A stretch of 64,000 bases of DNA from Branchiostoma floridae. Taxonomy: Eukaryota; Chordata; Leptocardii; Amphioxiformes; Branchiostomatidae. The stretch spans positions 4,465,237-4,529,236 of the forward strand of contig NC_049995.1 of assembly GCF_000003815.2 (NCBI RefSeq), in the 5' to 3' direction. Of this stretch, positions 46,354 through 58,040 are shown piece by piece (positions within the stretch are counted from its first letter, which is position 1; every line of letters begins with the position of its first letter). The position numbers and the translations under genes were made by a program. The notes beneath the pieces were generated by a model, which saw only the letters and a list, made by a program, of their open reading frames with translations, did no database searches and was not told the DNA's origin.

Positions 46354-49300
46354 ATGGCCGCCGCTCCCAAAGACAGCGCAGTTCGTCTTCGTTCCTACCA
46401 AGACGAGAGCTATTTGCATGGGTTTCTTGGAACTGTGGGCGACTTACAGAAGGCTGGGATACTGCAGGATGTCGTCCTTGAAGTCGAGGGCCGGCGGTTT
46501 CCCTGCCATCGGCTTGTTCTGTCCGCGGCCAGCCCCTACTTCAGGGCCATGTTTACAAGTGACATGGCGGAAAGTCGTCACAAGACGGTTGTATTACAGG
46601 TAGGTTTGTGTAACATTTAGGGTAAATAAAACAAAAATGGGGACCTACAAAGATGCTAAGTATTCTAAAGAAATGTTGAGAACTTGGGGAGCGCATAATT
46701 TGTAACTTATAGTTAAGCTTTCTTGTGATGATATGTGATGATATGTGATCTTGTCCCCCTTCCCGTGTATCTCTTTTGTTTTGAACTTTTTATATCAACT
46801 TTGCTGCCTTCTTGAAGCACTTAACACTTCAATGGATGATTAAATGTTAACAATAATTCTGTGCAGTGAGTTATACCAGGGATATTATCATAATGTATTT
46901 GTTTATTTATGTAGTTATTCATGTTATTGTTATTTATCAAGGCATCATGACAAAGACTGAAAAAGACTACATTTGTCACATTATGTACATTAGTAACATC
47001 ATGATGATCTGTTGTGTTGTAGCGTTCTTACAGAATTTATTCAAAGTTCGTTTGTTATTAAATTGTATCAAACTCTACATGTAGGGTTTAGATGTGGCCA
47101 TGTTTGTGGAGATCCTGAGTTACATCTACTCTGGAACCCTCCATGTGTCCCTGGACAAAGTGCAGCCCCTGTACCAGGCAGCCGACCTCCTCCAACAGGA
47201 CTATGTGAGAGACACCTGCAGCAGCTACATGGCCTTCAATGTGGAACATGGCACCTGTGTGGAGCTGTACAAGTTTGCTGATGTCTTCTCTGTGGACATT
47301 GTCCTGAAGCATTGTCTGCAGTGTATCTGCAAGCACTTTGTGACGGTTGGTATTCTTTTATGTTTTGATAACTCTTTTAACATTAAAAAAATATTTTCAG
47401 GCATATACTTGACAGCCTCTAATCTAGAGACCTTATACATGTCATATGCTTTACCTGATCCAGATGACCATTCACTTGAAACTCATCAAGTTAGCAATGG
47501 AGAAAAGCTGATTGCAAAAAAGGTGTAAGCCTCTGGCAATCTTCTGGTAAAAGTTGTTCATAAAGCATAGTTTCAGGCATATACTTGACAGCCTTTGAAT
47601 CTCCCTACATGAAGAAATGCATGTATTTGGCATCTCCACAGCTTGCATCCAGTGATGAGTTCTGCAGCCTGAGTGTGAATCAGCTGACTAAGATCATCAG
47701 CTACGATGAGCTGGATGTTAAAGAGGAAACAACAGTGTGGGAGGCTGTGGTGAGATGGGTGCAGCACAGCAGGGAGGACAGGTGGGATTTGTTCACTCAT
47801 GTCTTAATTGCATTTATGAGTGCAGAAATTTTAATGACTAATCTAAACCAATTTGTTGAAGAGATTCTGCAGTGAGTTGGTAAAACGTTAAACCCCTACC
47901 GTGTACCCCACAGGCTGCACCACCTTCCCAGCATCCTCCCTCACATCCGCTTCAACCTGATGACCCCAGAGGACAAGACAGCCATCTTGGAACACCCTCT
48001 GGTCAGGGAGGATCTTGGGAGTTCTAAAGTCATCAGGGAAAGGGCAAAGAAAAGGAAACTGAAGCCGAGACTTGGGATGACAACGGAAATGCTTCTGCTG
48101 TATGATATGGGGTATGTAATACTTCTTCCTCGTTTGACGTAACTTAGTAGATTAGGAACAATCCTACCATAATACTATTCCACATTTTGTGATCCTGATA
48201 AACACACTTCCACAGTGTCAATTATGTAGATATACTCTGCTCCAACTTATACTTTTAAAACTTCTCAAGAAGCTACATTTGATAAACAAAACAATTTAAT
48301 GCTGTGAGTTTGGCTTCATTCTTGAAGGAAATGTTTTTAATCATCCTCCTATGTAGGGACAATCCAACGGCGAAACCGCCTGTCTAGAGGTACCCTGCTT
48401 TCTCAACCGTCGCTCTTAATTCCTTTGGGCATCGCCACTAACCAGATATCAGCCAATCAGTTTTCAAAAGGGATCTTGCATATATAAGGGTAAGCTCATT
48501 AATATCTATAAGCAGGGCGGTCAGGAACTAAGAGTGACGGTTGAGAAAGCAGGGTACATTCAGACAGGCGGTTTCGCCATTGGATGTCATCGCGTAGGAG
48601 GATGTTTTCAATTTGATGTCCAGTCTCATTGATAATTTCTGATGTATCTTATTCTCCACAGGAAAGGCGATCTCCTCTTCTTGAACCCTCAGAAAGGGAA
48701 GTACATCAGTGACGAAGATGATATCTTTCCTGATAGCGCTGGTAAAACTTTCACCAGTGATTATAACATTTATGCGCTAGAACATGACTTAGACGATTCC
48801 GGTCAGATGTCCATGTTCAAGTACAACCATGCAGGCAATGAGTTTGAAGATGCTGGTATGTCTACAGTATCAAAGTTCCAGAGAGAGTACTCCGGTTGGC
48901 CCACTTACTGGGGCGAGTCCCTTATTGAAGTTGATCAGATTTTATATTACATCGCTGCTAATTTAGGAGAAGGCAGTGGATGGGTCCGTATGAAAAAGTA
49001 CAGTCGGCAGAAGGACCAATGGCAGGAGTGTTCACAGCTGCGACTTGATGGAACTTGGCATCGCAGCGCCGCATTGTCCTGTGGTCCGTACCTCTATTTC
49101 ATCCTGACCTCAGCAATGTATTGCTACGACCCAAGTCAGGACTGTTGGAGCGAGCGAAACCCACCAAATCTTGAGACTCGTCACTCGTTCCTCACAGCTG
49201 TTGCCATGGGAACAGAGATTTTCTGCACAGATATCGACTTCAATCAAACTAGGGTGTATGACACAGAGTCAGGTCATTGGAAGACACTGCAAGGCTGGCC

Positions 49301-49607
49301 GAATCAGGGAAACCTTCGTACCCATGAGTATCCACATCTTTTTGTACTTGAGAACCAGCTGCATGTACTTTTAGATGTCTATGACACTGCCAAAGAAGGA
49401 CCATCAGGAAAGTATCTGGTGTATGTGTATGACAGGTCTGCTGATGCCTGGAGAGACTTGAAGGCCGTCCTTCCTGATAAGGAATATCATATACTTGACC
49501 GTCTGTCCTCTGTGGCACGTTTATACCTACCTTTTCTAAAGGGAGCACAAAATCTCATCACCTCTTATGCAATCCGGCAGGATAAGAACACAGAGAGTAT
49601 GGCATAG
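46354..49607 (+). CDS. BTB-BACK-Kelch (KLHL-type) protein, copy A
   Basis: Exons 46354-46599, 47085-47345, 47642-47781, 47914-48111 and 48662-49607 join in frame for 596 residues, normal for KLHL proteins. The start is the ATG in AACATGGCC (good context). BTB, residues about 25-135: [32 protein letters not shown], then [15 protein letters not shown], about 140-240: [31 protein letters not shown]. The last exon (about 283-596) gives degenerate Kelch blades with repeated W and Y-D motifs ([39 protein letters not shown]). KLHL proteins bind CUL3 through BTB-BACK and recruit substrates for ubiquitination through Kelch. The orthologue is not identified. An out-of-frame ATG at 46289 starts a 104-codon frame overlapping the main start. 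Copy B is the neighbour at 50940-55979. Confidence 0.9.
48342..48604 (+). mobile_element. hAT-like MITE with CCAAT/TATA core, copy in Kelch gene A intron 4
   Basis: A 263 bp element of the same family as 2079-2352: ends CATCCTCC.../...GGAGGATG, an inner inverted part AACCGCCTGTCT, a CCAAT box (48453-48457), TATATAAG (48481-48488) and GGGCGG. Flanks TTTTTAAT (48334-48341) and TTTTCAAT (48605-48612) agree at 7 of 8. It is in the sense orientation, about 57 bp before the last exon. It is absent from the matching intron of copy B. Confidence 0.85.
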
Positions 49608-50124
49608 TCTACTACATACAGCCAATGCAGGGCAGAACTGTTAAGTTAAAGAACATTTTTGTTTAGGTCTGGATTTTACCATATGTTACTATAATTGTGT
49701 TAATTGTTGAGACCACTCTTGTGTAATGGGATGAAGTTTGTCTTAATATGTTTATCAACACAGATGACGGTTTGTGATAAAACAGCATGTAAACCCGATA
49801 TATGCGTGTTTCTGTGTGTGTCACTGTTTGTTTTTGTGTGCATTTACAAGTGTGTGTACATGTGTGCATGCATGTGAGTGTGCAAATACCTGAGTACCAA
49901 TTTAAGCAGATGTGTTTTTCATATATGGTTATAAAAAGTTTCAGTTTAATAAGAAAAATCACATCTTGAACTATGAACTCTAGGAGGAGTTTTGTCATTT
50001 GCTTCCAGAGATATGTCCAGGAATTTGCCAAAGCGTTTATGTTGAAAGCACATCAAAACTTGTTGATCACTCAAAATCGCTTACTTAAATATAATTGATA
50101 ATTGCTGTAAGACCTAGTAGACCA

Positions 50125-50301
50125 TACTGTAAATGCAGGAACTTTCGCGGTGGATTGATGTTCGCAGTTTTTGCGGCGGCCGTTTCACCTCAAACTTAAA
50201 ACCACCGCAAACATTCTTGCGAATTTAAAACCACCGCGAAAAGTTCTTTTTCTCCGCTATTGCAAAATTAAATCCCTGAGAACTTAGATACATTTACAGT
50301 A
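50125..50301. mobile_element. MITE with TACTGTAAATGCA ends
   Basis: A 177 bp block whose ends TACTGTAAATGCA and (complement) TACTGTAAATGTA form an inverted pair, with TTCGCGGTGG and CCACCGCGAA inside. The outer TA on both sides may be the target duplication. It interrupts the duplicated 5' flank of Kelch gene B and is absent from the copy A flank, so it inserted after the duplication or was lost from A. A relative starts at 52033. Confidence 0.78.
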
Positions 50302-50939
50302 TTTGAACATGCACAACACGCATTAATTTTGTATTCTTGAAAAATGGAGGTGTTGTTTTTAGCATATCATAATCACATTAAAACTACTGGTATTGTTTTC
50401 AGCATTTCATACCTTGAAAAATGAAGATATTGTTTCCATAGCAATTACATTAATAACCTCTTGGTGGATTTTGATGATACATGTACAACGTATCTGACAT
50501 GTGGGTTGGTCCAGGGCAGACAAAGAGGAAGGTTAAGAGGCAGATAGCTTTTGATGTCAGGAAGAAGCAATGTACGTTTGGACCACCTTGTAGCTTCTTT
50601 TGTAACTGCAGAAGCGTTTTGTCTCAAGCTTGAAAGAGTGTGACTGAAGACAATCGCTTCTGATATTCTGGTTTTCAGTCAATAAAGAGAGATTCAAAGA
50701 GCTGCAGTTTCCATGAGAACTGCAGGGCCATAAAATACAATGTAACTCAGCCACTTAATGCGTCAAAACTCCTCTTTGTAGCATGGAGGCCACCTTTTCA
50801 CTTAAATCGATTCTTCGAAAACGTAGCAATTACGCAATCGGTAGACCTGATCCTCTACCTCATACCGCTACATTATGTGGGTAATCAAAGTACGGAAGCA
50901 GTTCCCTCCGGGAAGTACAGCTCCGCCATCATCATCAAC

Positions 50940-53900
50940 ATGGCCGCCGCTCCCCAAAAGTGCTTAGACAACGAAGTTCGTATTCGTTCCTGCCAAGACG
51001 AGAGCTATCTGCACGGGTTTCTTGGAATCATTGGCGACCTACAGAAGGCTGGGGTAATGCAGGATGTCGTCCTTGAAGTCGAGGGCCGGCGGTTTCCCTG
51101 CCATCGGCTTGTTCTGTCCGCGGCCAGCCCCTACTTCAGGGCCATGTTTACAAGTGACATGGTGGAAAGTCGTCACGGGGCCGGGGCGGTACCGGTTGTT
51201 TTACAGGTAGGTTTGTGTAAGCTTGAGGGGAAATCAATCAAAGTATGGAACTTAAGAAGATTCTACGTATTATATAGAGCTGTTAAAACTTGGGGAGCGC
51301 ATAATTTGTGTTCCCAACAAGTATAGTCAAGCTTTCTTGTGATTTGTGATCTTGCCCCCCCCCTCCCCTGATGTACTAGTATCGCTTTTGTTTCAATACT
51401 TTAAATGTCAACTTTGCAGCTTTCACCGAGAACTCAAAACTCTTTTCAGACTTGAATAAATGGTGAACTGTTAAATATACTTTGTGCATTTTGTCACAAT
51501 GTCCTTATGTAGTTATGTCATTTTTTTTGTTTACCAAGGCATAATGACAAAGACTGTAATAGTGTATATAACGGTTATCTGTACATTATTAGTGACATAA
51601 TTATGATTTGTTGTGCTGTAGTGATCTGAAAGAATTGAGGTTAAGTTCATTTGTTATTACATCCAACTCTACATGTAGGGTTTGGATGTGGCCATGTTTG
51701 AGGAGATCCTGAGTTACATCTACTCGGGAACCCTCCATGTGTCCCTGGACAAAGTGCAGGCCCTGTACCAGGCAGCCAACCTCCTCCAGCTGGACTATGT
51801 GAGAGATACCTGCAGCAGCTACATTTCCATGAACGTGGAGCGCTCCACCTGTGTGGACATGTACAAGTTTGCTGATGTCTTTTCTGTGGACATTGTCCTG
51901 AAGCGTTGTCTTCAGTGTATCTGCAAGCACTTTGTGAAGGTTGGTATTCACTCTAAAATTTAAATTGACTTAGGAATATAGATGACAGGCCCTAAAAACC
52001 TGATAATATGATTTCAGCACAGTAGAAACAAATACTGTAAATGCATTTAATTTCGCGGGGATTTAATTTCGCGGTAGCGGCAAAATGGACATTTCGCGGT
52101 GGATTTAATTTCGCGGTAGCGCCATCCCGCGAAATTCAATGCATTTTCAGCACTGCACTGTAGTCACGAACTGCCGTGTAAAACCCGGCGCCTCTACAAA
52201 CCGCCAGTCGGAAAACACTTGCTGGTTACCCGGTAAGGGTCCTATACAGACGGATAGAACAGTTTCCATGCTTTTGACTTGTTCTTGCGTGAGCCACTGT
52301 TACTGATCTAATCGTATCTACCCTCTCAATACGTAATAGTATACAGTAGTACGACCTTTGTATCATGGTGAACATACTGTACAGTACTGTAATACAGTTG
52401 GTCGTATGAAAAAATTACATGTGTGTCGTCAGTCAAGACTTCACCGTAGTAAGTACGAGGGCGGTTCAAAAAGTAATGCCACTGGTTTTATAACAGGCTC
52501 ATTTTTTCACCGAATGAGTTGCAATTTGGCACAGAGGTACAAGAATATATCCTCTTGAGATTGACATATCTCAATTTGTTGTTAAGATTTTTATAAGTGA
52601 CTGAGTTGAGTTCAAGATGACCACACCCTTGTTATCCCGTCGGAAGAAATTAGAGGGTCAATTAACGTGCAATTGATAATGTCTCTAAATCACTTACAGC
52701 TATTGTAAGGAACTAAAATTGCACATGTATCAAGTTGCATTTCTCTATAAGCCACATGCCTATTTTTATCTTTTAAATACAATCACTTATCATTTTTTCG
52801 TTCCTGATGTGAAGTAAGGTCGTCAGGGTCGTAATTAGCGGTGGATTAGGGGTGGTCTGCTTAACGTTTCCATAACCGACTTTTTTATTAACTGAGAAAA
52901 ATCAAACTTAACACACTTCTTGATCTTAAAACAGTTAATAATTGTGCTAAGTTTCGCATCTTTTGGCTAATGGAAAAGCAGTCTACAAAGACCTTTATTC
53001 AACAAATCACGTATTTGACTATTAATCAAACTGCCTGTAATATAGTAACTCGCTCCATTCTAGTGGCTGTAAAAGATGAACCATTGTGAGTTCAAACATG
53101 AAATTTGGTATGTAATCTATAGAGACATTTGTTATTGTACATGTAAAATTTCGGCTCCCTACAATAATTCTAAAATGGTAAGATCTAGAGGAACTGATCT
53201 CCTGACAAGCTTTTAAGGGTGTGGTCATCTTAAAATCATCTCAGTTGCTCATAAAAATTTGCACCACAAATTGAGATACATCAATCTCAAGAGGATATAG
53301 TCTTGTACATCTGTGCCAAATTTCAACTCATTCGATGAAAAAATGAGCCTGTTATAAAACCAGTGGCATTACTTTTTGAACCGCCCTCGTATGTCAAACA
53401 TTTCATTATACAGTGACAAAGACAGTAGTAGTATGTACATGGAGCGGAAAAGGCGGCGCCTGCAGACGAAATATTCGCGGTGGATTTAATTTCGCGGTGA
53501 AGCGGCCGCCGCGAAAACCGCGAATATTAATCCACTGCGAATATTTCTGCATTTACAGGAAGATGAAAGCTTCTGGTAAAAGTTGTTCATATACGAGGGG
53601 CGTTCAAGAAGTAATCCACCTGACCCACTTCCAGTTGTCTGATCTAGATGAAATTTTGCATATGTAATGATTCATATCTCTATGGGTTATGTTGCAAAAA
53701 ACAGCTCTGAACTAATTGTGGTTTTTGATTTAAAGGTGTTTGAACTGAGTCAGGTGTGAAATGGACCAGGTGTGAAATGGAGCCAGTTGAGTGTCGCGCA
53801 GTGATCCGGTTTTTGTATTTGAAAGGACGCATACCAAATGAGACTTTTGAGGAAATAAAAGAAACTTATGGTGATGATTCCCCATCATATGACCTTGTAA

Positions 53901-55979
53901 AACGCTGGCATTGTGAATTCAAACATGGCCGGAAGTCTGTGGAAACAGCTCCCAGACCTGGTTGTCCCTCTTCTGCCATTGATGAGGCATCTGTTGCAGG
54001 ACCAACCTGGGGCGTCCTACAAAAACGGTGTACAGAGCTGCATCAAACGATGGTAGAAATGCATAACTCTGGCTGATTCCTATGAAGAGAAAGACTAATA
54101 ACTGCACCAAGTTTCATTAATCTCCTCCTTTGGGAAATGGGTCAGGTGGATTACTTCTTGAACGCCCCTCGTAGTATACACATATATGAATCTCCATATA
54201 CGGGAAGAAATACATGTATTTGGTATCTCCACAGGTTGCCTTCAGTGAGGACTTCTGCAGCCTGAGTGTGAATCAGCTGACTAAGATCATCAGCCGTGAT
54301 GAGCTGGATGTTAAAGAGGAGACAACAGTGTGGGAGGCTGTGGTTAAATGGGTGCAGCACAGCAGGGAGGACAGGTGGGTGTTGTAAAGTTCTGAACATG
54401 GATATCTGTCTTGTGCCTGCTTCAATGCATGTGTGATTGCAGGTTTCATGTCTATCTGTCAATGAGAGTCACCTTCTAGAATTCTCTGCAGTGACTTGTG
54501 AGTTGGCAAAACGTTTAACCCCTACCCTGTACTCCACAGGCTGCACCACCTACCCAGCATCCTTCCCCACATCCGCTTCAACCTGCTGACCTCAGATGAC
54601 ACGGCAGCCATCTTGGAACATCCCCTGGTCAGGGAGAATTCTGGGAGTTCTAAGGTCATCAGGAAAATGGTTAAGAAAGGGAAACATAACCTGAAGCCCA
54701 GACTTGGGATGACAACAGAATTTCTTCTGTTAAGGGATATAGGGTATGTAATGCTTCTTCCTTGTTTAATTCAGTAGATTGGGAACAATCTTGCCATACT
54801 GTTAGTCCACATTTTGGGGCCTTGCAAAGCACACTTTCATATATAGTGTCAGTCCTGTTGATATGCTATGCACCTAATTCAAACTTGTACTTTGAACACT
54901 CCTCATGAGGCGAAATGACTAGAATTGATGAATGACACAACTTGAAGATGTGAGTTTGGCCTTATTCTTAAAGAAAAAAGTTTGAATCTTCAGTCTATTC
55001 TCATTGACAATTTATGATGTGTCTTATCCTCTCCAGGACAGGCGATCTTCTCTACATGAACCCTCAGAAAAGGAAGTACATCTGGCATCCTGATATCTTT
55101 CCTGATAGCGCTGGTACAGCTTTCACCAGCGATTATAATATTTATGTGCTGGAACATGACAGAGATCATACTGGTCAGTTGTCCATGTTTAAGTACAACC
55201 ATGCAGGCAATGAGTTTGAAGATGTAGGAATGTCTACAGTATCTGAGTTTCAGAGAGAGTACTCAGATACGTCCACTGACTCAAGGCAGTCCCTTGTTGA
55301 AGTTGGTCAGACTTTATATTACGTTGCTGCAGATTTAGAAGAAGGCAGTGGATGGGTCCGTATGAGAAAGTACAGTCGGCAGACGGACCAATGGCAGGAG
55401 TGTTCACAGCTGGAACTTGAAGGAACTTGGGAATGCAGTGCTGTACTGCCCTGTGGTCCTTACCTCTATTTCATTATGACCTCAGCCATGTATCGCTACG
55501 ACCCAAGTCAGGACTGTTGGAGTGAGCGAACTCCACCAAACCTCGAGTCACGCCACTCATTCCTCTCAGTTGTTGCCATGGGAACAGAGATTTTCTGTAC
55601 AGATAGTGACTTCAATCAGACCATGGTGTACGATTCAGAGTCGGACCATTGGAAGAAACTGCAAGGCTGGCCGAACAGGGGAAACCTTGGCACCAATAAC
55701 TGGCCATATTTTTTCCTACTAGAGGACCAGCTGCATGTACTGTTAGATACCTATGACACTACCAAAGAAGGATCATCAACAAAGTATCTGGTGTATGTGT
55801 ATGACAGGTCTGCTGATGCCTGGAGAGACTTGAAGGCCATTCTGCCTGATACGGAATATTATACACTCGGTCATCTGTCCTCTGTGGCACGTTTATACCT
55901 ACCCTTTCTAAAGGGAGCACAAAATCTCATCACCTCTTATGCAATCCGGCAGGATAAGAAAACAGAGAGTATGGCATAG
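50940..55979 (+). CDS. BTB-BACK-Kelch (KLHL-type) protein, copy B
   Basis: Exons 50940-51206, 51679-51939, 54235-54374, 54540-54743 and 55037-55979, with the same five-exon structure and phases as copy A, give 604 residues. Domains as in copy A: BTB with [20 protein letters not shown], a BACK domain, then a C-terminal Kelch part ([39 protein letters not shown]). It differs by insertions near residues 6-8 and 82-86 and many substitutions elsewhere, while about 100 bp of the BTB exon is identical to copy A. Intron 2 is 2.3 kb, against 0.3 kb in copy A, because of mariner-type insertions. Both copies have open frames and intact splice sites, so both are probably expressed; substrate unknown. Confidence 0.9.
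52033..53558. mobile_element. TACTGTAAATGCA-type MITE split by a later insertion
   Basis: The left part (52033-52140) has the TACTGTAAATGCA end and repeated ATTTCGCGG blocks; the right part (about 53455-53558) has the inverted counterpart ending CTGCATTTACAG. Between them sits the fold-back element at 52456-53389. Limits of the host element are approximate and no matching target duplication was found. Confidence 0.6.
52456..53389. mobile_element. Mariner-type fold-back element, 934 bp
   Basis: Flanked by TA (52454-52455 and 53390-53391). Both ends start CGAGGGCGGTTCAAAAAGTA, as in many mariner elements. The inverted similarity extends about 180 bp (CTCTTGAGATTGA, GATGACCACACCCTT), far beyond a normal 28-30 bp mariner end. 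No transposase is recognised inside. Confidence 0.85.
53594..54171 (+). mobile_element. Internally deleted mariner element, 578 bp
   Basis: TA on each side (53592-53593, 54172-54173) and inverted ends of about 35 bp starting CGAGGGGCGTTCAAGAAGTA. It contains the start of a mariner transposase (53777-54076) and lacks the catalytic part. It is a different family from the neighbour at 52456-53389, whose ends differ by several bases. Both lie in intron 2 of Kelch gene B. Confidence 0.9.
53777..54076 (+). pseudogene. Mariner transposase fragment (N-terminal helix-turn-helix only)
   Basis: A 99-codon frame. Residues about 1-65 match the mariner DNA-binding region: [32 protein letters not shown] and [15 protein letters not shown], the typical helix-turn-helix plus linker. 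After that the sequence jumps to unrelated-looking residues and a stop, so the DD[E/D] catalytic core is deleted. Intact mariner transposases have about 340-350 residues. Not functional on its own. Confidence 0.85.
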
Positions 55980-56093
55980 TGGGGCCTATTTACAGTTACA
56001 GCCAACACAGAGCAGGACTGTTCAACAATATTTTTGTTTAAGTCAATGGAGGTTGGACCTCCAGGTAATAAGGTACCCCAAATAGCAATTACT

Positions 56094-56248
56094 CAAGCAA
56101 CTGGGCATGATTTTTTAAACGGTCAGATGTTTCAGGTAGAATCCACTACCTTTCATGAAGGCATTCTGAAAAAAAGGATCACTGACAAAAGGTAGTGGAT
56201 TCTACCTGAAACGTCTGACCATTTCCAAAGTCATATATAGTTGCTTGT
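56094..56248. repeat. Fold-back repeat, 155 bp
   Basis: The arms are inverted copies: CAAGCAACT at the outside, then GGTCAGA, GTTTCAGGTAGAATCCACTA and CCTTT, around a loop of about 30 bp. Found about 115 bp downstream of the Kelch gene B stop codon, so it may be in its 3' untranslated region. Confidence 0.8.
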
Positions 56249-57447
56249 CAAGTGTTTGCTGTTTGGAGTATTTTTGTTTAGGTCTGGGTTTTGCCAAATG
56301 TTCCAACGATAGAACAAAAATGTTTTTGTACATTTTATATCTTATATTTTAGTAGCACTGTAACCTTTACCAGGTACCTTTGCTTCTTAATCTTATCTTT
56401 CCTATAGATAATAAGGAATGTCTTGGCACAGCTTACCTTAAGTAACGTGTCTTGAAATCTAACACTAATAAAAAGTTCACTTCTGTGGACAACTGTTTGT
56501 AGTATATTTGCATGTATATGAGGAAGCATTATATTCCATAGTGGTGAATGACAGGGATTTAATACTTGAGGCACTTGAAAGCCAAGTAGAGATGAACATT
56601 ATCAGCCATACATAGAGTCCATTCCAAGACACTGTGCGGATGTTTGTTGCCATTGTTTAGAATTGATTCTAAAGCTTTGTAATTATATGTCATGGACATT
56701 TTATACTTCAGAAATATTTTTAATGCTGTTACAACTTTATAAATATTTCCCCGGTCCTGTAAAACTTTGGAAATATTCATGATGTGGAATTGAATACTTC
56801 TAATGGTTTCTAAATGATGATAACAGCATTCTACCATTATTTACCATTTTCTACCATTTTTTGTAACATTTTGTAAATGGTTCAGTGGGCTGGGAAGATA
56901 GCAATTCACACATCCTTGCTAAGTACGGTTGGGTGTCAATGCAACAATGGCTCACCACAAAGGAACCACCAGTGCCCAGCAGTGAAATCTAAAAATATAC
57001 AGAGGCAACAATAGGGCTTACTTTTATGGGGGCAATAAACTAATTTCACCATTTGGCAAAGTTTACAAATATTTGTAAATGTGAAGGAATTACACTTTAT
57101 TCTAAATAAAGACATTTTTGTACAGTTACTTTCAAAATGTTTCTAAAACATTCAAAGGAATTCAAATAGATTAATATTTTCTTAGTCAATTTTTTTGAAA
57201 AAATTCTAATTATTGTGGCTTAGATATTCTTTTATTCAAAAGAATTCAGACTTATTACAAATATCACCTAAAAACCCTCATGGTGACTTGGAATGGACTC
57301 TAATATAATACATTATTCAATTATTCAAATGATAATTTAGAAGGAATCGCTATTGAGACTCTCTTTGCTAAAATATGACTTTCATACTTGAAATAACTTG
57401 TGTTATTAACGAATTCATGAAGAGAAGATAATAAACTAATATAATTT

Positions 57448-57642
57448 ATGCAAATGAGGAGAAACGTTTATAATACGTTACTCGAAAAGGTCATTTGGCA
57501 AAGGTATGAGGTGATGGAATTCCAGAATCGTCAACATCACTACATTATATACGTCCACGTTCGAAATGGTAAAATCCGAGCTAAGGTAGTGGAGGAAAAC
57601 ACCAACAAACTCGTACACAGTGCATATAGAACACCATCGTGA
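57448..57642 (+). CDS. Small ORF of unknown nature
   Basis: 64 codons, MQMRRNVYNTLLEKVIW... to HSAYRTPS. The stretch HYIIYVHVRNGKI vaguely recalls the GKI-containing strand of cyanobacterial XisI proteins, but the match is too short to trust and no splice partner was found. Could be an exon fragment or chance. Confidence 0.15.
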   Translation: MQMRRNVYNTLLEKVIWQRYEVMEFQNRQHHYIIYVHVRNGKIRAKVVEENTNKLVHSAYRTPS

Positions 57643-58040
57643 TTTCTATAATCCTATAACACAATAAGATCTCTAGATCTTGAAAGGCCATTGTACAACC
57701 CCCAATCGGATCCAAGAGGATACAAGCATTAAACGACGTACAACGGCAAAGCACCATGCTGCATGGTAAAATGTAATAAGGGGAGAAAGAGTCTTGTTCC
57801 TTGCACGGTCTTAGGCAAGTTATCTGATACTTTTGTATGTACTTGCGGAGCTTAAGTGTAGTGAACCTTTGCCCTTTGAACCGTGACGTAATGTAGCGTG
57901 ACGCTCGTCAATCTAGGCTTTGTTCAAGTGAAACTAACATGGAGACTGGTACCCGCGAAGGCATTGAGGAAGTTTTCTATACCTTTCGTTGTTTGAGTTT
58001 ATTTTGATCCACTCATGACTTGTAACTAGCACAGACCAGT

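Larger units (their letters stand above)
55980..58040. other. Intergenic region
   Basis: It contains the fold-back repeat at 56094-56248. The remainder is AT-rich. A 64-codon ORF at 57448-57642 is open but unassigned. The last 150 bp may hold the 5' leader of the gene at 58041. Confidence 0.5.

Noticed and set aside
49249-49548. 99-codon minus-strand ORF opposite the Kelch exon of copy A
   Set aside because: Shadow of the Kelch coding frame and not conserved in copy B.
57448-57642. 64-codon ORF with weak resemblance to XisI
   Set aside because: Only a dozen residues look similar and the protein would be about half length; kept as an unassigned small ORF and not as evidence of gene transfer.
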